Made by a program: the position numbers and the translations under genes. A DNA stretch of 29,367 bases from SIG701 sp045544955 (GTDB lineage Bacteria; Bacillota; Clostridia; Oscillospirales; CAG-272), in assembly GCA_045544955.1 (NCBI GenBank), contig JAZPZY010000083.1:1-29367 (forward strand), in the 5' to 3' direction. Under the pieces are notes generated by a model. It was not told the DNA's origin and did not search any database. It saw only the letters and a program-made list of their open reading frames with translations. Positions 24,632 through 29,367 of the stretch are shown piece after piece (the first letter of the stretch is position 1; every line of letters begins with the position of its first letter).

Positions 24632-27295
24632 TTGACACCCTACACCCAAAAACCGGAGGAGCTTTTGAAGGAGCTGGCCACAGACGCACACAAAGGTCTG
24701 ACCGCCGACGAGGTTCTCTCCCGCAAAGAAAAGTACGGTATCAACAAACTCCGCGAAAAGAAGAAAAAGACCACGATGCAGCGGTTCTTTGATCAGTTCA
24801 AGGACGTAATGATCCTGATCCTCATCGCTGCCGCCGTAGTCTCCTTCACAGTTATCTGTCTGGAGAAAAACTGGGGCGAGCTGTTTGAGCCGGCGCTGAT
24901 TCTGCTGATCGTTATACTGAACGCCGTCATGGGCGTGTACCAGGAAGGCAAGGCGGAAAAAGCACTGGACGCGCTGAAAAACATGTCCGCACCCCACGCC
25001 CGGGTCATCCGGAACGGGACGGAAACGGTAATCGACGCCGCCGATCTGGTCCCCGGCGATATAATCAAGCTGGAAGCGGGCGATTTCGTCCCGGCGGACG
25101 CACGGCTGATCCACAGTGCGGGGCTGAAATCCGAGGAATCTGCCCTGACCGGTGAATCCGTTCCCTCCGAAAAGGACGCTCTGGCCGAGGTGAAGGAAAA
25201 CGCACCCCTGGGCGACAGACATAATATGATATACTCCGGCTGCTCCATCACCTACGGTACGGCACTGGCCGTAGTTACCGCCACCGGTATGGACACGGAA
25301 ATGGGCAAGATCGCCAATCTGTTGGACAATGAAGAAGACACACAGACGCCTCTGCAGCAGAAACTCTCCCAGCTTGGCAAATATCTGGGCATCGTGGCAC
25401 TGGCTGCCTGCGGCATCATTTTCGTGGTGGGCATGATCAACGATCTTGATCCCCTCCATATGTTCATGACCGCTGTTTCCCTTGCCGTATCTGCCATTCC
25501 CGAGGGCCTGCCGGCCATCGTTACCATCGTGCTCTCCATCGGCGTACAGCGGATGGTGAAAAAGAACGCACTGATCCGCCGCCTGCCTGCCGTGGAAACC
25601 CTGGGCGGTGCGTCCGTCATCTGCTCCGATAAAACCGGTACGCTGACGCAGAACCGCATGACGCTTACCAAAGCGTACGTGGATGGTGCCGGCGATACGG
25701 AGATCATCTCTGCCGCCAACACCGACTCTGTCAAAAAGCTTCTGATGTACGGCACCCTCTGCTGTGACGGCTCGGTGGTATTCACCGACGAGGGCGAGCA
25801 GCACATGGGTGATCCCACGGAGACCGCCATCGTTCTTGCCGCTCACAAAAACGGCATGCCCAAGGAGGAGCTGAACGCAAAATATCCCCGCATGGCAGAA
25901 ATCCCCTTTGACTCCGACCGTAAGCTGATGTCCACGGTAAACGTGATCGACGGCAAAAACGTAGTGATCGTCAAGGGTGCTTTCGATATGATGGCCACCC
26001 GATGCATCAAGGGCGATCTTGCCGCCGCAAAGAAATTCACCGAATCCATGAGCGAGGACGCACTGCGCGTGCTGGCCGTAGCGTATAAGGAGATCGATAC
26101 CGTGCCCGCCGTGCCCACCTCCGAGGAGCTGGAAAACGGGCTGACCTTCATGGGACTTGTGGGCATGATCGATCCGCCCCGCCCGGAAGCAAAGGACGCC
26201 GTTGCCGTCTGCCGCCGCGCCGGCATCAAGCCGGTGATGATTACCGGCGACCACGTGGTAACCGCCTCCGCCATCGCAAAGGAACTTGGTATCCTGCTTC
26301 CCGGCGACCGTGCCATCACCGGTGCGGAGCTTGACGCCATGACCGACAGAGAACTGGACGAACAGGTGGAAAGCATCAGCGTATACGCCCGGGTATCGCC
26401 GGAGAACAAGATCCGCATCGTAAAGGCATGGCAGCGGAAGGGGCAGGTCGTATCCATGACCGGTGACGGCGTAAACGACGCCCCGGCACTGAAGGCCGCC
26501 GACATCGGATGCGCCATGGGTATCACCGGCACGGACGTTGCCAAGGGTGCCGCCGACATGACGCTGACAGACGATAACTTTGCCACCATCGTGGATGCAG
26601 TACGGGAAGGCCGCGGCATCTACGCCAACATCAAAAAGGTAGTAAGCTTCCTGCTCAGCACCAATATCGGTGAGGTCTTCACCGTATTCTTCGCCATGCT
26701 GATGTGGCACACCTCTCCGCTGCTCTCCATGCAGCTGCTCTGGATCAACCTGGTCACGGACTCTCTGCCGGCTATTGCCCTGGGCATGGAAGCGGTGGAA
26801 TCGGACGTAATGGACAGAAAGCCCAAACCCAAGTCCGAAGGCATCTTCGCACACGGTCTCGGCATCCGCGTCGTTATCCAGGGTGTGATGTTCGCATTTC
26901 TCACCCTGACTGCATTCTGGGTAGGCACCGGTCTTGAACTCGTACACATGTTCGACGGCGTTCTGCTTGACAAAGCGCACGAGGCGAACCTGATCGGCGG
27001 TCAGACGCTGGCGTTCATGGTTTTGGCTCTTTGCCAGATCGTACAGGCGTACAATATGCGTTCCGAGCATTCACTCTTTAAGATCGGTCCGTTCAAGAAC
27101 AAGAATTTGAACCTCGCCGCACTGGCCTCCACCGCACTGATGGCATTCGTGCTCTTCGTCCCCGGTGTGCAGGGCATCTTTAATCTCTGCTACCTCACCT
27201 GGAAGCAGTACCTGATTGGCGTCGGCCTGATCTTCGTTCCGCTGGTAGTAATGGAGCTGTTCAAAGCACTGGGCCTTATAAAACATCATAAATAA
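24632..27295 (+). CDS. P2-type cation ATPase (Ca2+ or Mn2+ exporter)
   Basis: An 887-residue P-type ATPase. It has the N-terminal cation ATPase domain, the actuator loop TGES (173-176), VSAIPEGLPA in M4, the phosphorylation site DKTGTLT (Asp333), and the hinge GDGVNDAP (611-618). The M5 and M6 ligands are STNIGE and WINLVTDSLP, the residues that bind Ca2+ in SERCA. The start is TTG at 24632, 8 bases after GAGGAGG. A family search would call it a calcium pump. However, it follows a Mn-riboswitch-controlled mntP with only a weak hairpin between, and related ATPases under this riboswitch export Mn2+. Export of Mn2+ is therefore plausible. Confidence 0.93.
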   Translation: MTPYTQKPEELLKELATDAHKGLTADEVLSRKEKYGINKLREKKKKTTMQRFFDQFKDVMILILIAAAVVSFTVICLEKNWGELFEPALILLIVILNAVMGVYQEGKAEKALDALKNMSAPHARVIRNGTETVIDAADLVPGDIIKLEAGDFVPADARLIHSAGLKSEESALTGESVPSEKDALAEVKENAPLGDRHNMIYSGCSITYGTALAVVTATGMDTEMGKIANLLDNEEDTQTPLQQKLSQLGKYLGIVALAACGIIFVVGMINDLDPLHMFMTAVSLAVSAIPEGLPAIVTIVLSIGVQRMVKKNALIRRLPAVETLGGASVICSDKTGTLTQNRMTLTKAYVDGAGDTEIISAANTDSVKKLLMYGTLCCDGSVVFTDEGEQHMGDPTETAIVLAAHKNGMPKEELNAKYPRMAEIPFDSDRKLMSTVNVIDGKNVVIVKGAFDMMATRCIKGDLAAAKKFTESMSEDALRVLAVAYKEIDTVPAVPTSEELENGLTFMGLVGMIDPPRPEAKDAVAVCRRAGIKPVMITGDHVVTASAIAKELGILLPGDRAITGAELDAMTDRELDEQVESISVYARVSPENKIRIVKAWQRKGQVVSMTGDGVNDAPALKAADIGCAMGITGTDVAKGAADMTLTDDNFATIVDAVREGRGIYANIKKVVSFLLSTNIGEVFTVFFAMLMWHTSPLLSMQLLWINLVTDSLPAIALGMEAVESDVMDRKPKPKSEGIFAHGLGIRVVIQGVMFAFLTLTAFWVGTGLELVHMFDGVLLDKAHEANLIGGQTLAFMVLALCQIVQAYNMRSEHSLFKIGPFKNKNLNLAALASTALMAFVLFVPGVQGIFNLCYLTWKQYLIGVGLIFVPLVVMELFKALGLIKHHK

Positions 27296-27302
27296 CCGTT
27301 TC

Positions 27303-27336
27303 GGGAGAATGCCGCATAGCGGCATTCTCCCTTTTT
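27303..27336 (+). terminator. Terminator of the mntP–ATPase unit
   Basis: A perfect 13-bp stem GGGAGAATGCCGC/GCGGCATTCTCCC has an ATA loop and is followed by TTTTT. Confidence 0.93.
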
Positions 27337-27342
27337 CTGCCG

Positions 27343-27371
27343 TTGACAGAAAGGAAAAAAAATGATACAAT
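27343..27371 (+). promoter_or_regulatory. Promoter of the isomerase-like gene
   Basis: TTGACA (27343-27348), 17-base spacer, TACAAT (27366-27371), about 30 bases before the start codon. Confidence 0.85.
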
Positions 27372-27400
27372 ATAAAAACTTTTCTAAAAGGAGACACACT

Positions 27401-28186
27401 ATGACAAAGCTTGGTATGTTCGTATGGTTCAGTTATTCTCTGCCCCTTGAGGAGCGGATGCGGCTGATACGGGAGGCCGGATTTGAAGCGGTGAGTTTGT
27501 GGTGGGGTGCCGCCGATCGGGAGCAGCAGCCGTCTCTCGCCCGAGCGGCAGGGCTTATGATCGACAACGCCCACGCCCCGTTCCGCGGTGCCAACAGTCT
27601 GTGGATCGAAGGGGAAGAAGGCGACGCCCATCTGAAGGAACTGACCGACACGGTGGAGGACTGTGCCCGGCACGGTATTGAAACGGCGGTCATTCACGCC
27701 GCCGGCTTTCGGGATATTCCGGGCGTAACCCCCATCGGCATGGACCGCATCGGGCGGCTGGTGGAATTCGCCGAAAAGAAAAACGTGCGGCTGGCTTTCG
27801 AAAACCTGTGTGCACTCTCCCATCTTGACGAAATTCTGCGTGCTTTTCCCGGGGTTGGATTCTGCTACGACAGCGGACACGAAAACCGGTATCACCCGGA
27901 CGCACGCTGTCTTACGAAGTACGGCGACCGGCTGCTGGCCATTCATCTGGACGATAACTTCGGGGACGGCGACACCCATCTTTTGCCCTTTGACGGCAAC
28001 GCGGACTGGGCGACGATTCTGCCGGATCTGAAAGCGGCACGCCCTCTGCCCTATCTGACGCTGGAGGTGGATTTTGACAAAAACAGCCCCCACAGCGAGA
28101 TTTACAAAGAATTGTCCGCCGAGGAATATCTGTGCCGTGCATATGAGAAAACGGTGCAGATCGCAAAGCAGCTGGGACTGCGGTAA
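27401..28186 (+). CDS. Sugar phosphate isomerase/epimerase-like TIM barrel
   Basis: A 261-residue protein of the xylose-isomerase-like (AP endonuclease 2) TIM-barrel superfamily, which includes IolE, IolI and ketose epimerases. The metal ligands are placed as expected: Glu134 (LAFENL), Asp157 and His160 (CYDSGHEN), His182 (AIHLDDN) and Glu222 (LTLEVDF). AAAAGGAG lies 7 bases before the ATG at 27401. It has its own promoter but no clear terminator after its stop; the mobile-element recombinase lies 76 bases beyond, on the other strand. It probably interconverts a sugar or inositol derivative; substrate unknown. Confidence 0.88.
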   Translation: MTKLGMFVWFSYSLPLEERMRLIREAGFEAVSLWWGAADREQQPSLARAAGLMIDNAHAPFRGANSLWIEGEEGDAHLKELTDTVEDCARHGIETAVIHAAGFRDIPGVTPIGMDRIGRLVEFAEKKNVRLAFENLCALSHLDEILRAFPGVGFCYDSGHENRYHPDARCLTKYGDRLLAIHLDDNFGDGDTHLLPFDGNADWATILPDLKAARPLPYLTLEVDFDKNSPHSEIYKELSAEEYLCRAYEKTVQIAKQLGLR

Positions 28187-28244
28187 GAAATAAGAAAAGC
28201 CGCCTTTGCTCCCTGCTGGTAAGACAGTAATATAATTTTTCTGG

Positions 28245-28274
28245 GAACAGGCATGATTTCGGTCATGCCTGTTC
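28245..28274. terminator. Hairpin at the 3' end of the recombinase gene
   Basis: A perfect 12-bp stem GAACAGGCATGA/TCATGCCTGTTC has a 6-base loop and spans the recombinase stop codon (28263-28265). On the minus strand it is followed by CCAGAAAAATTAT, a weak U-tract; on the plus strand by TGCTTTTG. It could terminate both convergent genes or mark the element boundary. Confidence 0.65.
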
Positions 28275-29367
28275 TGCTTTTGCGAGAATATCCACGGGGA
28301 TAAATCCTACAAGATCATAGCAGATGTGAATCTTCTGCTTTCTCTTGCCGCTGGACTTATCTGGCGCATCTACATAGACTGCCTTGACAAGTTCATGCAG
28401 CGCATAGGGCGTGAGTTCAGTCAGCTCACTGTTTCTCTTTACCCTCTGAATAAACTGTTCCAAATCTTCTGCCTTGCGTTCCTGTTCTTCAATTTCCTGC
28501 TGCAGACTGATGACTTCTTCTTTGAGTTTTTTCTGTTCTTCCGCGTAGTTTCGGTTCATCATGGCAAAGCGTTCGTCATCGATCTTGCCCGATACATTGT
28601 CCTCATAGCTGCGGAGGAACAACCGATCAAGCTCTCCGAGACGCTTCTCGGCCTGTGCCATTCGCTTCCTGGCTACCCGCAGCTTTTCCTCGCTCTGTAA
28701 CCGGAGTTTCTGTTCCATCTCAGAACGGAAATAGGTTTCATAGCGGGTGACCACCGAGATCACTTCCTGTACGTGTTTCCAGACCTCGCGTTCAAGTACA
28801 ACTTCACGGATATAGTGTCCGCTGCACTTGTCCTTGTTCACCCGATGGGTGGAGCAGATGAAGAAGTCCTGTCTCTTCTCAAAGTAGCTGGTAGTAGAGT
28901 AGTAGAGCTTCTGCTTACAGTCGTCACAGAATACCACACCGGAGAACATACTGCTCTTTCCTGTTGCCGTTCTGCGATGCCGCTGCTGTCGGATTTCCTG
29001 CACCTTATCGAATACCTCCAGAGAAATGATTGCCGGATGGGTGTTGTAGAAGACTTTGCGGTTCTCCATCGGTGTCTCACGCTGCTTCTTGTCCCAAATG
29101 GAGTTGGTGTAGGTTTTGAAATTGACCGTACACCCGGTGTACTCCATATATTCGAGAATGTAAGCAACGGTACTTTCATGCCAGCGGTACTCGTTCTCCG
29201 GTGTCTGATGCGGTGTCTTTCTGCCCTCACGCTGTTTGTACGCAGTAGGGTTCAGTACCTTTTCCTTTTCAAGCAGTGCGGCGATCTGGCTTGGTCCTTT
29301 GCCCTCCATACAGAGGGAGAAGATTCTTTTGACTACGCCTGCCGCTTCTTCATCAATGATCCACTTG
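28263..29367 (-). CDS. Large serine recombinase, C-terminal part (cut by window edge)
   Basis: About 367 residues are visible; the frame stays open to the right edge, so the N-terminal resolvase catalytic domain lies outside. The part seen begins inside the recombinase domain (WIIDEEAAGVVKRIF, then KGPSQIAALLEKE). It continues with WHESTVAYILEYMEYTG, then the zinc ribbon (CDDCKQKLYY ... CSTHRVNKDKC), then a long coiled coil (about 28440-28720) and a short C-terminal domain. This is the layout of large serine integrases of Tn4451/Tn5397-type elements, conjugative elements and phages. These enzymes recombine attP and attB sites. Its presence implies an integrated element extending right of the window. 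Confidence 0.93.
   Translation of the reverse strand, partial: KWIIDEEAAGVVKRIFSLCMEGKGPSQIAALLEKEKVLNPTAYKQREGRKTPHQTPENEYRWHESTVAYILEYMEYTGCTVNFKTYTNSIWDKKQRETPMENRKVFYNTHPAIISLEVFDKVQEIRQQRHRRTATGKSSMFSGVVFCDDCKQKLYYSTTSYFEKRQDFFICSTHRVNKDKCSGHYIREVVLEREVWKHVQEVISVVTRYETYFRSEMEQKLRLQSEEKLRVARKRMAQAEKRLGELDRLFLRSYEDNVSGKIDDERFAMMNRNYAEEQKKLKEEVISLQQEIEEQERKAEDLEQFIQRVKRNSELTELTPYALHELVKAVYVDAPDKSSGKRKQKIHICYDLVGFIPVDILAKAEQA

Noticed and set aside
24608..27070. Long minus-strand open frame opposite the P-type ATPase
   Set aside because: It is His- and Gly-rich antisense product of biased codons with no family features; the sense gene has all ATPase motifs.

Overview
The window looks like chromosomal DNA of an anaerobic gut-type Clostridia (Firmicutes) member with moderately high GC. 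The basis is the gene content (PadR–HAAS–DUF4097 module, PyrR attenuation, a yybP-ykoY riboswitch with mntP, a class III ribonucleotide reductase activase, ROK and DegT sugar genes), strong AGGAGG ribosome sites, and many near-consensus sigma-A promoters (TTGACA, 17 bases, TATAAT). The exact genus cannot be read from the sequence.

Layout, left to right. 1-170: a truncated palindromic repeat and two hairpins. 175-2444 (minus): a Gfo/Idh/MocA oxidoreductase and an unrecognised protein, each with its own consensus promoter; a 10-bp perfect inverted repeat overlaps the first promoter. 2578-4536 (plus): padR, a HAAS/DUF1700 membrane gene broken by a one-base frameshift, and a DUF4097 gene. 4547-7248 (minus): alaS with a short leader and no T-box. 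7382-9180 (plus): PHP-domain phosphoesterase and pyroglutamyl-peptidase. 9196-9425 (minus): a 54-residue membrane protein. 9474-11709 (plus): pyrR and a uracil permease behind a complete PyrR attenuator. 11730-12040: tRNA-Ala(GGC), with a second copy of its 3' end 162 bases downstream, resembling the scar of a tRNA-targeting element. 12081-17740 (plus): a leaderless FG-GAP/VCBS propeller protein, a DUF6259-like glycosidase and a DUF4886 SGNH hydrolase. 17761-17942: five consecutive hairpins. 17976-20801 (minus): the operon nrdG, ribokinase-like kinase, DUF2927 lipoprotein, ruvX. 20874-21270 (plus): a small membrane protein with a Cys/Asp-rich tail. 21289-23768 (plus): a ROK repressor with a promoter-overlapping operator, then a DegT-type aminotransferase. 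23781-27331 (plus): manganese riboswitch, mntP and a P2-type ATPase. 27343-28186 (plus): a sugar isomerase/epimerase-like protein. 28245-29367 (minus): the C-terminal part of a large serine recombinase running off the window, marking one end of a mobile element to the right.

How it fits together. The non-housekeeping genes are mostly sugar and carbohydrate handling (Gfo/Idh, DUF6259, SGNH, PfkB kinase, ROK/DegT, TIM-barrel isomerase) in small separately promoted units. Two RNA switches give clear regulatory logic: pyrimidine-responsive attenuation of uracil uptake, and manganese-responsive export by MntP and probably by the adjacent P-type ATPase. I did not find a wholly new multi-gene system. 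The most unusual items are the tRNA 3'-end duplication, the hairpin array, the cytoplasmic-looking VCBS protein paired with a glycosidase, the two dyad operators, and the Cys/Asp-tailed membrane peptide.
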